From Colwellia sp. BRX10-3 (GTDB taxonomy: Bacteria; Pseudomonadota; Gammaproteobacteria; Enterobacterales; Alteromonadaceae): DNA of 64,000 nucleotides. This document shows, piece after piece, positions 1 to 10,047 of this stretch. The translations under genes were made by a program, and so were the position numbers. The notes under the pieces are model-generated. The model worked only from the letters and a program-made list of their open reading frames with translations. It was not told where the DNA came from and searched no databases. Numbering within the stretch: position 1 is the stretch's first letter; each line of letters opens with the position of its first letter. The stretch is from assembly GCF_014077505.1 (NCBI RefSeq), contig NZ_JACGWA010000009.1:1-64000 (forward strand). Reading direction: 5' to 3'.

Positions 1-146
1 GTAAAATCAACATCAATGTGAGTGTCCACACAAATTGCATGATAACTAATTGTTAAAGAACGTTAGTTGATACTCGAAGTAATTAACTAACCGAAACAAA
101 ATCTCATTCGCTTTGCTTCGTTGCTACAGGCCTTGCCTGAAGCGAG
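1..146 (-). other. 16S rRNA operon leader (partial, gene lies left of window)
   Basis: Read on the minus strand, this stretch is the transcribed leader that precedes a 16S rRNA gene. The reverse complement of 51-62 reads CGTTCTTTAACA, close to the antitermination boxA consensus TGCTCTTTAACA. It is followed by a TGTGTGGACACTC block of the type seen just before 16S genes in gammaproteobacteria. Two promoters with rRNA-type features lie directly upstream. The 16S gene itself would start left of position 1 and is not seen, so its presence is inferred from the leader. Confidence 0.8.
51..62 (-). promoter_or_regulatory. rRNA antitermination boxA
   Basis: On the minus strand the sequence is CGTTCTTTAACA, matching 10 of 12 positions of the NusB/S10-binding boxA (TGCTCTTTAACA). 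It lies about 85 nt downstream of the proximal rRNA promoter start, the usual place for it in an rRNA leader. Confidence 0.75.
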
Positions 147-180
147 ATGCGCATTCTACGCACCTGAGTTTTAATGTCAA
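147..180 (-). promoter_or_regulatory. proximal rRNA promoter
   Basis: Minus strand: -35 TTGACA (175-180), a 16-nt spacer and -10 TAGAAT (153-158), followed by a GC-rich discriminator GCGCATC. An AT-rich UP-element-like tract with a run of A residues lies just upstream (about 182-215). A near-consensus core with a GC discriminator is typical of growth-rate and ppGpp controlled rRNA promoters. Transcription would start near 146. Confidence 0.8.
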
Positions 181-316
181 CGCTTTATTTCGTTTTTTTA
201 AACTTTCTTTTCAGAAGATTCAAAACCCTACTTTAAAACCTTACGTTAACCAATTTGGCCTTAACCGCGTTAGATAACTTATTAAAACAGCTCGTTGGGG
301 TTACCCCTTGGAACTG

Positions 317-350
317 GAGCGCATTTTAGAGATTTTTGGCTTCACGTCAA
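317..350 (-). promoter_or_regulatory. distal rRNA promoter
   Basis: Minus strand: -35 TTGACG (345-350), a 16-nt spacer and -10 TAAAAT (323-328), followed by a GCGCTCC discriminator. It has the same architecture as the promoter 170 nt downstream, so the operon appears to have tandem promoters. The upstream tract (351-420) is AT-rich, as expected for an UP element. Confidence 0.7.
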
Positions 351-433
351 CACCTAAAATGCATTTAATTACGAATAAAGGTTTGTTTGCTTTTTAATTA
401 AACAAGACGTTGCATTTTCGTTCTAATAAGACA

Positions 434-458
434 AAAGAAGCGCTTAATAGCGCTTCTT
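434..458 (-). terminator. rho-independent terminator of pssA
   Basis: A perfect 9-bp inverted repeat (AAGAAGCGC / GCGCTTCTT) with a 6-nt loop, followed on the minus strand by TTTT. It lies about 90 nt beyond the pssA stop and separates that gene from the rRNA promoters. Confidence 0.75.
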
Positions 459-549
459 ATTATGAATGTTTTACACGTGCTTTATAGAACAAGTGCTAAA
501 GCTAGTAAGAGAAAATTATTAGTACTAGTTTATATATGAGTAATTTACC

Positions 550-1392
550 CTATTTAGGGGTGTCAGATTTTGACTTTGTATCTGTCTGTTCGGTTTCTGA
601 AGCTTTACTTTCAGGATAACGGTGGAAGTCTGCATCTTGATCGTCACCTACTACATGCTCTAATTTCAATTTTTTTACTGATCGGATAGTAGTAAATGGC
701 CCAGAACAAGCATATAAACCAAAAATAATAAGTAGAATGTTTTCCGGACTAGAAGCAATGACAACAAAGGCTAACACTATCAATAATACAACAACAAAAT
801 TTACCTTACCTTTCCAATCGACTTCTTTAAAACTGTTGTATCTAAAGTTACTGACCATCAATAAACCAAGAACGATGGTAATAAGGCCAATAATATACCC
901 ATAATCCTGTCCGTTAATTTTATATTCACTACCCACCCAGACGATACTGGCAATTACAGCAGCGGCAGCCGGACTTGCTAAGCCTTGAAAGTATCGTTTA
1001 TCAGCAACTCCAACTTGGGTATTAAAACGTGCAAGTCGCAAGGCAGCACAAGCAACATAAACGAATGCAGCTAACCAACCAAACTTACCAAAACTTGAAA
1101 GTGCCCAATTATATGCCACTATCCCTGGCGCTATACCAAACGACAACATATCAGCCATACTATCATATTCTGCGCCAAACTCACTTTGGGTATTAGTCAT
1201 TCGAGCAACCCTGCCATCTAAGCCATCGAAAATCATGGCAATAAAGATAGCAACCGCAGCGCTAATAAAGTGGCCATTCATTGAAGATACAACGGCGTAA
1301 AATCCTGAAAAAAGCCCTGCAGTAGTCAATAAGTTAGGTAATAGATAAATACCACGCGTTGGCAACGGATCATCATTATTTGTGTTTGGCAT
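550..1392 (-). CDS. pssA: CDP-diacylglycerol--serine O-phosphatidyltransferase
   Basis: Transfers a phosphatidyl group from CDP-diacylglycerol to L-serine, giving phosphatidylserine, the precursor of phosphatidylethanolamine, in the inner membrane. The CDP-alcohol phosphatidyltransferase signature is complete: D59-G60-x2-A63-R64-x8-G73-x3-D77-x3-D81. Several hydrophobic helices follow, so this is the multi-pass (Bacillus-like) enzyme, not the peripheral E. coli type. At 280 residues it is a usual length. The last ~35 residues are polar and charged, probably a cytoplasmic tail. The ATG at 1392 precedes MPNTNN. A terminator lies downstream and the gene appears monocistronic. Confidence 0.93.
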   Translation of the reverse strand: MPNTNNDDPLPTRGIYLLPNLLTTAGLFSGFYAVVSSMNGHFISAAVAIFIAMIFDGLDGRVARMTNTQSEFGAEYDSMADMLSFGIAPGIVAYNWALSSFGKFGWLAAFVYVACAALRLARFNTQVGVADKRYFQGLASPAAAAVIASIVWVGSEYKINGQDYGYIIGLITIVLGLLMVSNFRYNSFKEVDWKGKVNFVVVLLIVLAFVVIASSPENILLIIFGLYACSGPFTTIRSVKKLKLEHVVGDDQDADFHRYPESKASETEQTDTKSKSDTPK

Positions 1393-1628
1393 AAATAAAA
1401 CCGATATAAGTTAAAGTGAATAATTAAGTGATAATCTAGCATAAGTTTAATTATTAACGGTAGCTGTAGTACAAATGAATGATTAATAAAAAGATAAAAA
1501 TTTGTAAACTGGTCTTTGTGTTGTTATAAAACACTATGGATATTAAATTTTAGTCGCCAATAAGTATTACTCACACTATTTATGTAATAATTAAGGCAGT
1601 TAGTATTAATTTATGGATAGGTACCGTT

Positions 1629-2072
1629 ATGAACATTAAAGCATTATCACTATTTTTAGTCATATTGGTGTATTTCGATGTTTCTGCAGCTGAACAACTT
1701 ACGGTTTATCGTTGGGTCGACAAAGAGAACGTAGTTCATTTTAGTCAACATCAGCCAGACCATGATGACTATATTGAAATTAGCATGGCAAACAATAAGA
1801 AATCTTCCACTATAATAGATAAAGCAAATGCGCCTGAGTCGTATAAGATAAGTAATAACAATTTTAGCGATGGTAATGCTAAAACTGATCTTGATAATGA
1901 ACTTAATGATGGCAAATGTGTTACTGCACGTGAAAACATAAATACATTACAAAACTTTGATAACATTCAATACAAAGATGAAAAGGGTAATGTAAGGATA
2001 TTGACTGCGTTAGATAAGCAACAACAATTAGAGATGAATAACAAACAGGCCGAAGTTTATTGTACTAATTAG
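1629..2072 (+). CDS. exported DUF4124-domain protein
   Basis: A 147-residue protein with an N-terminal signal peptide (about residues 1-21, ending near VSAAE). After it comes a short segment with the pattern YRWVDKENVVHFSQHQP, which fits the DUF4124 family (tyrosine, tryptophan, aspartate, then valine-histidine-tyrosine/phenylalanine-serine). DUF4124 proteins are small periplasmic or envelope proteins of unknown function in proteobacteria. The rest is polar and low in recognisable motifs, with two cysteines (C99 and C145) that could form a disulfide. It stands alone between pssA and clpB. No function is assigned. Confidence 0.7.
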   Translation: MNIKALSLFLVILVYFDVSAAEQLTVYRWVDKENVVHFSQHQPDHDDYIEISMANNKKSSTIIDKANAPESYKISNNNFSDGNAKTDLDNELNDGKCVTARENINTLQNFDNIQYKDEKGNVRILTALDKQQQLEMNNKQAEVYCTN

Positions 2073-2124
2073 TTCAATAAATTTTTCGACCTGCTTGCGA
2101 AGTCATATAGCTTAAAAGATAATA

Positions 2125-4713
2125 TTAGTCCTCATGAGCTTTGACGATAAATTTCAATTCATTATCACCGAGTTCTACTAATATATGGTCACCGGCTGAG
2201 AATTCGTTAGCAAGTAATTTATGTGCTAATGGATTTTCTATTTCTTGTTGAATAGAACGTTTTAAAGGTCTAGCACCAAAAATTGGGTCAAACCCTGCCG
2301 CTGCAACAAAAGATAATGCCTCTTCTGATAATGTCATGGTTATATCTCTTTCTTCTAATCGCTTAGTTAAAGCCGAGATTTGAATACTAGCGATACTTTT
2401 AATTTGCTCAGCAAGTAATGGGTGAAACACTACCGTTTCATCAACCCTATTTATAAACTCAGGTTTAAAGTGATTGCCTAGTTCCGCTATCACTCGAGCT
2501 TTCATCTGCTGATATTGACTGTCATCACCATATTCTTGAATAATATCTGAGCCAATATTTGAGGTCATAATTATTACGGTATTTTTAAAGTCTACTGTGC
2601 GCCCTTGCCCGTCAGTTAAACGTCCGTCGTCTAAAACTTGCAGTAAAATATTAAAAACATCAGGGTGCGCTTTTTCAATTTCATCAAGTAAAATAACAGA
2701 ATAAGGTTTACGCCTTACTGCCTCAGTTAAGTAACCACCTTCTTCATATCCAACATAGCCTGGAGGTGCTCCTACTAAACGCGCGACTGAGTGCTTCTCC
2801 ATAAACTCTGACATGTCGACTCGTACCAGCGAGTTTTCACTATCAAATAGAAAATGCGCCAGTGCTTTAGTCAATTCTGTTTTACCAACACCAGTAGGCC
2901 CAAGAAATAGGAATGATCCTATGGGTTGATCTGGATCGGCCAAACCCGCTCTTGAGCGACGAATAGCATTAGATACTGAAACCACTGCCTCTGATTGTCC
3001 AATAACCCGTTTGTGAAGGTTATCTTCCATATGTAATAATTTATCACTCTCACCTTCGAGCATTTTTGCTACCGGAATTCCCGTTGCTCGGCTTAATACG
3101 TCTGCTATTTCAACATCAGTAACTTTGTTACGTAGTAAGGTCATTTCTTGCATTTCTGCTTGGCTAGCCAGATCTAGCTGTTTTTCAAGATCTGGAATGC
3201 GACTATATTGTAATTCGGCCATGGTATTAAGATCGCCAACACGTCGAGCCGCTTCGAGTTCAATACGTGCGTGCTCTAAATCAGTTTTAATAGCTTGTGT
3301 ACCGTGCAATGCCGCTTTTTCAGTTTTCCATATTTCATCTAATTCGTCATAACTGGCTTGGCAGGTAGCGATATCATCTGAGATTAAATCCAAACGCTTT
3401 TTAGAGGCAGGATCTGAATCTTTCGACAAGGCGCGTTGTTCTAGTTTTAATTGAATTAAGCGGCGCTCTAATCTATCTAAATTTTCTGGCTTAGAGTCCA
3501 TTTGCATTCGAATACTAGAAGCCGCTTCATCGATAAGATCAATGGCTTTATCTGGCAGTTGACGGTCACTAACATATCGATGCGACAATGTGGCCGCAGC
3601 AACAATAGCAGGATCGGTTATTTCAACATTATGATGGAGTTCGTAGCGTTCCTTCAGACCACGTAATATAGCAATGGTGTCTTCTACACTCGGCTCGTCT
3701 ACCAATACCTTTTGAAAACGTCGCTCTAATGCGGCATCTTTTTCAATATATTGGCGATATTCATCTAACGTTGTTGCACCAACACAATGTAAGTCACCAC
3801 GAGCAAGCGCAGGTTTTAACATATTACCTGCGTCCATAGCACCGTCGCTTTTACCCGCTCCAACCATAGTATGCAGTTCATCAATAAATAAAATAACTTG
3901 CCCTTCGAGTTGGCTTAACTCGCTCAGTACGGCTTTAAGGCGTTCTTCAAATTCTCCACGATATTTAGCGCCGGCAACAAGTGCGCCCATATCAAGTGAT
4001 AAAACCCGTTTATTTCGAATACCTTCTGGTACTTCATGATCAACAATACGTTGGGCTAGGCCTTCAACAATCGCCGTTTTACCTACACCTGGTTGGCCAA
4101 TTAATACCGGGTTATTTTTAGTGCGGCGTTGTAATACCTGAATGGTTCGCCTAATTTCATCATCGCGACCAATAACTGGGTCCAACTTGCCTTGCTCTGC
4201 TCGCTCGGTTAAATCAACTGTATATTTATCAAGTGCTTGACGTACTTCTTCAGCATTAGCATCATCAACATTTTTACCACCTCTAATATGTACTATTGCG
4301 TCTTGTACACGTTGTTCACTGGCACCTAAGCTCTTTAAAATTTGGCCTAGTTTGCCTTTATCTTGTAACGCCGCCAGAATAAATATTTCTGAGGAGATAA
4401 ATTTATCGCCATGCTTTTGGGCAAATTTATCGCAAAGATTTAGAATATTCCCCATTGCAGAAGACAACTGTACTTCACCGCCCGTACCAGAAACTTGCGC
4501 TAGCTCTGCTATAGCAGCTTCAACTTGCGTTCTTAACGTTCGTACATTAATACCGGCACTTTTTAATAATGGAATAATACTGCTAGCGTTTTGGTTTAAT
4601 AACGCCAGCATTAAATGAATTGGCTCGATAAATTGATGGTCTTTACCTAATGCGATGGATTGTGCATCAGATATTGCTACTTGAAAAGTCTGGGTAAATC
4701 GTTCTAAACGCAT
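2125..4713 (-). CDS. clpB: ATP-dependent disaggregase ClpB
   Basis: Hsp100 disaggregase that works with DnaK to extract polypeptides from aggregates in the cytoplasm. At 862 residues it has the full family layout: the N-terminal Clp domain (1-145), the first AAA+ module with Walker A GQPGVGKT (206-213) and Walker [10 protein letters not shown] (273-281), the coiled-coil middle domain (about 405-525), and the second AAA+ module with Walker A GPTGVGKT (605-612). It ends with an acidic tail. The middle domain separates ClpB from ClpA. The order clpB-pgeF-rluD with divergent bamD matches E. coli. A possible heat-shock promoter lies just upstream. Confidence 0.97.
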   Translation of the reverse strand: MRLERFTQTFQVAISDAQSIALGKDHQFIEPIHLMLALLNQNASSIIPLLKSAGINVRTLRTQVEAAIAELAQVSGTGGEVQLSSAMGNILNLCDKFAQKHGDKFISSEIFILAALQDKGKLGQILKSLGASEQRVQDAIVHIRGGKNVDDANAEEVRQALDKYTVDLTERAEQGKLDPVIGRDDEIRRTIQVLQRRTKNNPVLIGQPGVGKTAIVEGLAQRIVDHEVPEGIRNKRVLSLDMGALVAGAKYRGEFEERLKAVLSELSQLEGQVILFIDELHTMVGAGKSDGAMDAGNMLKPALARGDLHCVGATTLDEYRQYIEKDAALERRFQKVLVDEPSVEDTIAILRGLKERYELHHNVEITDPAIVAAATLSHRYVSDRQLPDKAIDLIDEAASSIRMQMDSKPENLDRLERRLIQLKLEQRALSKDSDPASKKRLDLISDDIATCQASYDELDEIWKTEKAALHGTQAIKTDLEHARIELEAARRVGDLNTMAELQYSRIPDLEKQLDLASQAEMQEMTLLRNKVTDVEIADVLSRATGIPVAKMLEGESDKLLHMEDNLHKRVIGQSEAVVSVSNAIRRSRAGLADPDQPIGSFLFLGPTGVGKTELTKALAHFLFDSENSLVRVDMSEFMEKHSVARLVGAPPGYVGYEEGGYLTEAVRRKPYSVILLDEIEKAHPDVFNILLQVLDDGRLTDGQGRTVDFKNTVIIMTSNIGSDIIQEYGDDSQYQQMKARVIAELGNHFKPEFINRVDETVVFHPLLAEQIKSIASIQISALTKRLEERDITMTLSEEALSFVAAAGFDPIFGARPLKRSIQQEIENPLAHKLLANEFSAGDHILVELGDNELKFIVKAHED

Positions 4714-4765
4714 TAACGTTCTCCTAATGCCATATTACTGGGCTTACACTATAGTTACCTATGAC

Positions 4766-4792
4766 ATATAGACAGTCAGGAGCATTTTCAAG
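4766..4792 (-). promoter_or_regulatory. possible sigma-32 promoter of clpB
   Basis: On the minus strand, CTTGAAA (4786-4792) matches the sigma-32 -35 element exactly. After a 14-nt spacer comes CTATAT (4766-4771), a partial match to the CCCCATNT -10 element. It lies about 50 nt upstream of the clpB start. The -10 match is weak, so this is tentative. Confidence 0.45.
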
Positions 4793-4859
4793 CAAAGAAC
4801 AACGAAAAACTTTGATATAGGTCAATTGATAGGCTTTATAAAAATAGAGAGGATAACGA

Positions 4860-5687
4860 TTAATTTAAACAGATTACGCTAGCCATGCGTCCGGTTTTTC
4901 CATCTCTTCGATAAGAATAATATTTATCGCTATGCTCAAAAGTACACTCCGCAAGTTCGGCCACACTTTTCACACCTAATACAGATAGTTGTAATTCGGC
5001 AATTAACTGCAAATTAGCAAGATACTTTAACGGTTCTATATCATCATTTACTCGCGCTATAGGTTGAAAAGCAGCATTGAACTTTGACGATATTTGGCAG
5101 AACACCTGTTTTACATCTTCACCAACTTCAAAAGCTGCTGGACCAATACAAGGTCCCAACCACGCAAAAATTTCATCTGCAGGGCTATGCATTGTTGAGA
5201 TTGTTCGCTCAATTATATTTGCGGCTAGTGGTCGCCAACCAGCATGAATTGCAGCAATTTCGCTACCATTTTGGTTTGATAACAAAATAGGTAAACAATC
5301 GGCTGTCATTATGGCTAAAGCAATATGTCTATGACGTGTTATCGCTGCATCTGCAACAATAGGCGTATTATCATGTTTTTCAAGCACCACAACATTATTA
5401 CCATGAACTTGTTCTAACCATTGAATTTTTGTCTTGTTAGGAAGGTATTTAAGTAGTGACTTTCTGTTTTGAGCAACCACATCAGCACAATCACCAACAT
5501 GGTCACCTAAATTAAAAGCATTAAATTCTGGTGGGTTGTTTTTTGTACTGGCTATATTTACTAGTGAATACTCAGCATTGCTAGATTTTGGTGGGCTATT
5601 GGCTGGTAAACGGGTAGTAGTAATGGCCAACACATTGCTTGTTGGCCATTTAATATATACTAAATTATCAGGTAACTTAGTAATCAC
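4860..5687 (-). CDS. pgeF: peptidoglycan editing factor PgeF (YfiH, multicopper oxidase-like fold)
   Basis: Member of the YfiH/PgeF family (formerly 'polyphenol oxidase'), reported in E. coli to keep L-serine out of the peptidoglycan stem peptide. Metal-site motifs are present: TADCLPILL, IHAGWR and LGPCIGP, plus the C-terminal YYSYRRDGKTGR. At 275 residues it is longer than typical (~240). After the conserved WPTSNVLAITTTR the usual short GGVS-type turn is replaced by about 25 extra residues before NLGDHVGD. The start is GTG at 5687, inside the end of rluD (11-nt overlap), with no clear ribosome site, which suggests translational coupling. Confidence 0.88.
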   Translation of the reverse strand: MITKLPDNLVYIKWPTSNVLAITTTRLPANSPPKSSNAEYSLVNIASTKNNPPEFNAFNLGDHVGDCADVVAQNRKSLLKYLPNKTKIQWLEQVHGNNVVVLEKHDNTPIVADAAITRHRHIALAIMTADCLPILLSNQNGSEIAAIHAGWRPLAANIIERTISTMHSPADEIFAWLGPCIGPAAFEVGEDVKQVFCQISSKFNAAFQPIARVNDDIEPLKYLANLQLIAELQLSVLGVKSVAELAECTFEHSDKYYSYRRDGKTGRMASVICLN

Positions 5688-6654
5688 TATCGATGAGGTG
5701 AATTTTAGTATCTTTTCGCAACATATCAGCTAACGCTACCATATCTTCAGGTACATCCGCGTGCCAGGTCATTTGCTCACCTGTTATTGGGTGATACAAA
5801 GATAACATTGCCGCATGTAAAGCTTGGCGCTTAAATTGTCGTAGCATTTCACGTAACTCTTCCGATGCATTTTTTGGTGGACGAGGACGCCCGCCATAAA
5901 CAGGATCACCCACCAGTGGATGAGTAATATGCGCCATATGAACACGAATTTGATGGGTTCGGCCAGTCTCCAAACGTAAACGTAAACGGGTATGTAACCT
6001 GAACTTTTCCATTACACGATAATGCGTTACTGAAGGGCGACCTGAATGAGTTACCGCCATATGAGTACGTTTAGTCGCGTGACGGCCAATTGGCTCATCA
6101 ACCAAACCACCGGCGGTCATAATACCACTGGCAATAGCTTCGTATTCACGGGTAATTTCACGCGCTTGCAATGATTCAACTAGGTTTGTTTGAGCAGCAA
6201 TCGTTTTTGCCACCACCATTAACCCGGTAGTATCTTTATCTAAACGATGAACAATACCAGCACGAGGCACAACATCTAGTTGTGGACAATGATGTAGCAA
6301 AGCATTTAGAACGGTTCCATCAGGGTTGCCGGCACCTGGGTGCACCACAAAACCTGCAGGTTTGTTGATAACTAAAATATCATCATCTTCATAAATTATG
6401 TTTAAAGGTAAATCTTGTGCCTGAAAGCGCACTTCTGACTCAACTTCAGTGTCAATGGCAATAAGTTCACCACCGAACATTTTTTCTCGGGCTTTGTCGA
6501 TAACGACGCCATCAACCGTAACATGACCGGCTAAAATCCACTCTTTTAAACGTGAACGTGAATAATCAGGGAACATTTCGGCCAATGTCTGGTCGAAACG
6601 TTTACCTAAGCATGATTCGGGAACCGTGTCCCGGTGTTGAATTATCTCAGCCAT
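5677..6654 (-). CDS. rluD: 23S rRNA pseudouridine(1911/1915/1917) synthase
   Basis: Makes three pseudouridines in helix 69 of 23S rRNA. The 325-residue protein has an N-terminal S4 RNA-binding domain (about 18-80) and the RluA-type catalytic domain. The catalytic aspartate is D139 within HRLDKDTTGL. Downstream motifs such as GRTHQIRVH and HPLVGDPVYGG are intact. It is the first gene of rluD-pgeF-clpB and is divergent from bamD, the same arrangement as in E. coli. The family also includes RluA and RluC. The assignment to RluD rests on the context and overall length. Confidence 0.93.
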   Translation of the reverse strand: MAEIIQHRDTVPESCLGKRFDQTLAEMFPDYSRSRLKEWILAGHVTVDGVVIDKAREKMFGGELIAIDTEVESEVRFQAQDLPLNIIYEDDDILVINKPAGFVVHPGAGNPDGTVLNALLHHCPQLDVVPRAGIVHRLDKDTTGLMVVAKTIAAQTNLVESLQAREITREYEAIASGIMTAGGLVDEPIGRHATKRTHMAVTHSGRPSVTHYRVMEKFRLHTRLRLRLETGRTHQIRVHMAHITHPLVGDPVYGGRPRPPKNASEELREMLRQFKRQALHAAMLSLYHPITGEQMTWHADVPEDMVALADMLRKDTKIHLIDSDY

Positions 6655-6806
6655 TAAACTCTCTATTAATTAGCACTGTGCAAGGCAGGATTGCTAGGTT
6701 AGAATGCCAGTGCTTATTTTACCTCTTTGCTAAAGCAATTACATTAAGTAATTATAGTGAGGAAGATATTTATTTTAACTAAAACAAAGTAGTGATATCA
6801 AAGTCT

Positions 6807-7571
6807 ATGGAAAAAGTGACAATAAAAATAATGTGCCTTGCATTAGTGTTAGCATTAGCTGGCTGTTCAGGTACAAGCGAAAAAGATATTAAAAAGGTGC
6901 CGGACAAATCAGCTCAAGCATTATTTGCTGACGCTAGAGGGTCACTTGATAATGGATTATATAAAAAAGCGATCCAAATTTTATCGGCGATAGATTCTCG
7001 ATTTCCTTATGGGCCAATCTCTCATCAAGTGCAATTAGATTTAATCTATGCATATTACAAAAGTGGCAATGCAGCACAAGGATTGGCACTTACCGATAGA
7101 TTTTTGCGACTCAACCCTGCACATACAAACTTAGACTATGTCTACTATATGCGTGCGCTAATAAACGTTGCTACCCAAGACAATTTATTTCAGAACTTAG
7201 CAGGCATAGATCGTTCAGACCGAGATCCTACTGCCGCGCGTGATGCCTTCAAAGATTTAAAAATCGTATTAGAGAAGTACCCTAACAGTAAATATGCTGC
7301 CGACTCTCGCCAACGTATGATTGGCATAAAATCACGCTTAGCAAAATATGAATTGTCTGTTGCGCGTTATTATTTAAAGCGTGAAGCATATGTTTCTTCT
7401 GCTAACCGAGGAAAGTATATTGTTGAATATTTCTCACCTAGCCCAGAAACTGAAGACGCATTAGAAATAATGATTGTTTGTTACGAAAAGTTAGGCTTAA
7501 CTGACTTACAGATTAATGCTAAACAAGTATTAGCAGCAAATTACCCTAATAATCCGTTAGTGGCTAAGTAA
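6807..7571 (+). CDS. bamD: outer membrane assembly lipoprotein BamD
   Basis: Lipoprotein of the beta-barrel assembly machine that docks on BamA at the periplasmic face of the outer membrane. The N-terminus has a lipoprotein signal ending in the lipobox LALAGC, then a helical region with tetratricopeptide-like repeats (for example YKKAIQILSAIDSRFPYG). Starting at ATG 6807 gives 254 residues, close to the family length. A GTG at 6792 would add five residues, and neither site has a strong ribosome-binding sequence. It is divergent from rluD, as in related genomes, and ends at a bidirectional terminator shared with glnB. Confidence 0.93.
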   Translation: MEKVTIKIMCLALVLALAGCSGTSEKDIKKVPDKSAQALFADARGSLDNGLYKKAIQILSAIDSRFPYGPISHQVQLDLIYAYYKSGNAAQGLALTDRFLRLNPAHTNLDYVYYMRALINVATQDNLFQNLAGIDRSDRDPTAARDAFKDLKIVLEKYPNSKYAADSRQRMIGIKSRLAKYELSVARYYLKREAYVSSANRGKYIVEYFSPSPETEDALEIMIVCYEKLGLTDLQINAKQVLAANYPNNPLVAK

Positions 7572-7630
7572 ACTGTTTAATCACTGAGTTAGATAATTCA
7601 GTGCAAATACTTTAGTACAACATTGATCAA

Positions 7631-7658
7631 AAATACCAGCATTTGCTGGTATTTTTTT
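7631..7658. terminator. bidirectional terminator between bamD and glnB
   Basis: A perfect 10-bp stem (AAATACCAGC / GCTGGTATTT) with a 4-nt ATTT loop, followed by eight T residues on the plus strand and several on the minus strand side. It lies between two convergent genes and can serve both. Confidence 0.85.
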
Positions 7659-7678
7659 TACTAAAGTCGCACTACAAT

Positions 7679-8026
<348 letters not shown>

Positions 8027-8227
8027 CTATTGGTTGATTCACGCTTCAGCATATTACTGATAATTATTATTATCTACATCGCAGTTTAATATCAAGCAAT
8101 TGTACACAGAATTAGCTTATAGCTATAGTGCAAAAATTCTAATCGAAGATAGACTTTGTTACACTAGGTCCTGCTGTAATAAATCAGCTTTGAAGTTATA
8201 AGTCACATATTACCCAAAGGAAATATC

Positions 8228-9064
8228 ATGAACGCCCAGGCAATAATCAATGAAATGAAAGTATTACCTGAAATTGATGCTATGTTTGAAATTGAACGTC
8301 GAGTTAATTTTATCAAAAATAAGTTAATACAATCGGGGCTTAAGTCCCTTGTTTTAGGTATAAGTGGCGGCGTTGATTCCTCTACCTGTGGGCGTTTAGC
8401 CCAACTCGCCATCGACGCTTTAAATAGTGAAAGCGCTGAAAAAAAGCCTATTTATAAATTTATTGCCGTAAGACTTCCGTTTAATATTCAAGCAGACGAA
8501 GATGACGCACAACTCGCACTTGAGTTTATAAAACCTAGCCACAGCTTAACCACTAATATCTTCGCTGGCGCTGAAGGCATTCATAACGAAACCCTAAATG
8601 CATTGCAAAGAGCTGATATTTTAACCGCTACTGTTGAGCAAATAGATTTCTCTAAAGGTAATGTAAAAGCTCGTTCTCGCATGGTAATGCAATATCATAT
8701 TGCAGGGATTATGGGGGGATTAGTACTAGGCACAGATCACTCGGCAGAAAATATTACCGGATTTTTTACTAAATGGGGTGACGGAGCCTGCGATTTAGCG
8801 CCTTTATTTGGTTTATCAAAACGCCAAGTAAAGCAACTCGCCAGTACTTTAGGAGCTCCAATTCAATTAATTGATAAAGCCCCAACTGCTGATTTAGAAG
8901 AATTAACGCCAAGCAAAAAAGATGAAGATGCATTAGGGTTGAGTTACGACCAATTAGATGATTTCTTAGAAGGTAAGAATAAGGATAAATTAGTTGAAGA
9001 AAAAATTATTGCTATCTATATGAAAACTCAACATAAGCGCTCTGCAATTCCAACAATATATTAA
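8228..9064 (+). CDS. nadE: ammonia-dependent NAD+ synthetase
   Basis: Catalyses the last step of NAD synthesis, amidating deamido-NAD with ammonia and ATP. The 278-residue protein is a stand-alone synthetase of the E. coli NadE type, with no glutaminase domain. The pyrophosphatase loop SGGVDSS is at 46-52, and [19 protein letters not shown] and the late [16 protein letters not shown] segment match the family. An AAAGGA ribosome site precedes the ATG. It is monocistronic, between glnB (divergent) and a pseudopilin gene. Confidence 0.95.
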   Translation: MNAQAIINEMKVLPEIDAMFEIERRVNFIKNKLIQSGLKSLVLGISGGVDSSTCGRLAQLAIDALNSESAEKKPIYKFIAVRLPFNIQADEDDAQLALEFIKPSHSLTTNIFAGAEGIHNETLNALQRADILTATVEQIDFSKGNVKARSRMVMQYHIAGIMGGLVLGTDHSAENITGFFTKWGDGACDLAPLFGLSKRQVKQLASTLGAPIQLIDKAPTADLEELTPSKKDEDALGLSYDQLDDFLEGKNKDKLVEEKIIAIYMKTQHKRSAIPTIY

Positions 9065-9149
9065 AATTAGCTAATTAAATTTGGAAAATTTCGATATTTT
9101 TGACTATAACTAGCACTGCAAAGTTTATTCAACTAAAGGAATGGTTGTT

Positions 9150-9716
9150 ATGTCAAAGTATAATGGATTTACAATTATCGAAACAATGGTTGCGCTAGCT
9201 ATATTGCTAAGTTTAATTTCCATTGGTGTTCCTAGTCTAAATAATTTCATTGTTTATACTCGTGTAGACAATGAAATATCAACCCTGCATCGTCTCATTT
9301 TAATTACACGAAATAGTGCCTTATCCAATAATACTAGCGTTACGCTATGCCCGTTAAATAGCCAAGGTAAATGCAAAAATTTATGGCACCAAGAGCTGAG
9401 TGTATTTACTGATAATAACAATAATAAAATATATGAACCTGAGTTAAATGAGCAGCTTGTCGCTAATAAACCGGCAATAAAAGCCGGAGATAAACTACAA
9501 TACGGCAAAACACGTATTAGTTTAACTTATGCTTCAACAGGTCATTTAGCTGGGTGGGGGCAGAATGCTACTTTTAGCTATTGCCCCGAATACCATAATG
9601 ATAAAAACCGAGGCATTGTAGTGGCGAGCTCAGGAAGAGCATATGCTAGCGCAGCGAATAAAACTAACAGTAAAGATACTAGGCGAACCGGCGCTAAAAT
9701 AAAGTGCTATAACTAA
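9150..9716 (+). CDS. fimT: GspH/FimT-type type IV pseudopilin (copy 1)
   Basis: Minor pilin of the FimT/FimU/GspH family, expected at the tip of a type IV pilus. The prepilin peptidase site is NGFTIIE with glutamate at mature position 5, followed by a long hydrophobic helix. The ATG at 9150 is chosen because AAAGGA sits 9 nt before it, whereas the in-frame ATG at 9141 directly abuts that sequence. The C-terminal region (LCPLNSQGKC, then FSYCPEYHNDKNRGIVV and SSGRAYAS) resembles the next gene, so the two are a tandem duplication. Both converge on the main pilin operon. FimT in some species binds DNA for uptake; that role is untested here. Confidence 0.85.
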   Translation: MSKYNGFTIIETMVALAILLSLISIGVPSLNNFIVYTRVDNEISTLHRLILITRNSALSNNTSVTLCPLNSQGKCKNLWHQELSVFTDNNNNKIYEPELNEQLVANKPAIKAGDKLQYGKTRISLTYASTGHLAGWGQNATFSYCPEYHNDKNRGIVVASSGRAYASAANKTNSKDTRRTGAKIKCYN

Positions 9717-10047
9717 TTTATTATTGTTTAAATATTAATATTCAATTGCAATTGTTTTAATGTAACTTATTTAAATTTTATAGTTTTAACACACAGTTAT
9801 TTTTAGCTTGTTATCTGTGTGGATATTCGTCAGTTTACAATTGCGCGAAAAGTTTTCATATAGCGATAACTTACTCACAAGCTAATAGCCCTGCAGTAAT
9901 CAGTCACCTTCAAAGTTGACGTAAAGTGAATACCTATTTTCTCGTGAAAATACACTTATTTGTCTCTATCAATCATGCAAAATTTGCTAGCTGAGCTTAA
10001 GCAACAATGTTATAACTAAGGCATCAATCTTAACTGTAGCTGTAGTT
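9717..10047. other. intergenic spacer between the two FimT-like genes
   Basis: A 331-nt AT-rich gap. It contains an imperfect hairpin near 9790-9825 (ACACAG paired with CTGTGT), without a T-tract. I see no ORF with coding character and no clear promoter match. The size suggests the second gene has its own promoter. Confidence 0.4.

Noticed and set aside
1-146. 23S rather than 16S leader
   Set aside because: boxA also occurs in the 16S-23S spacer, but two rRNA-type promoters directly upstream point to the 16S leader.
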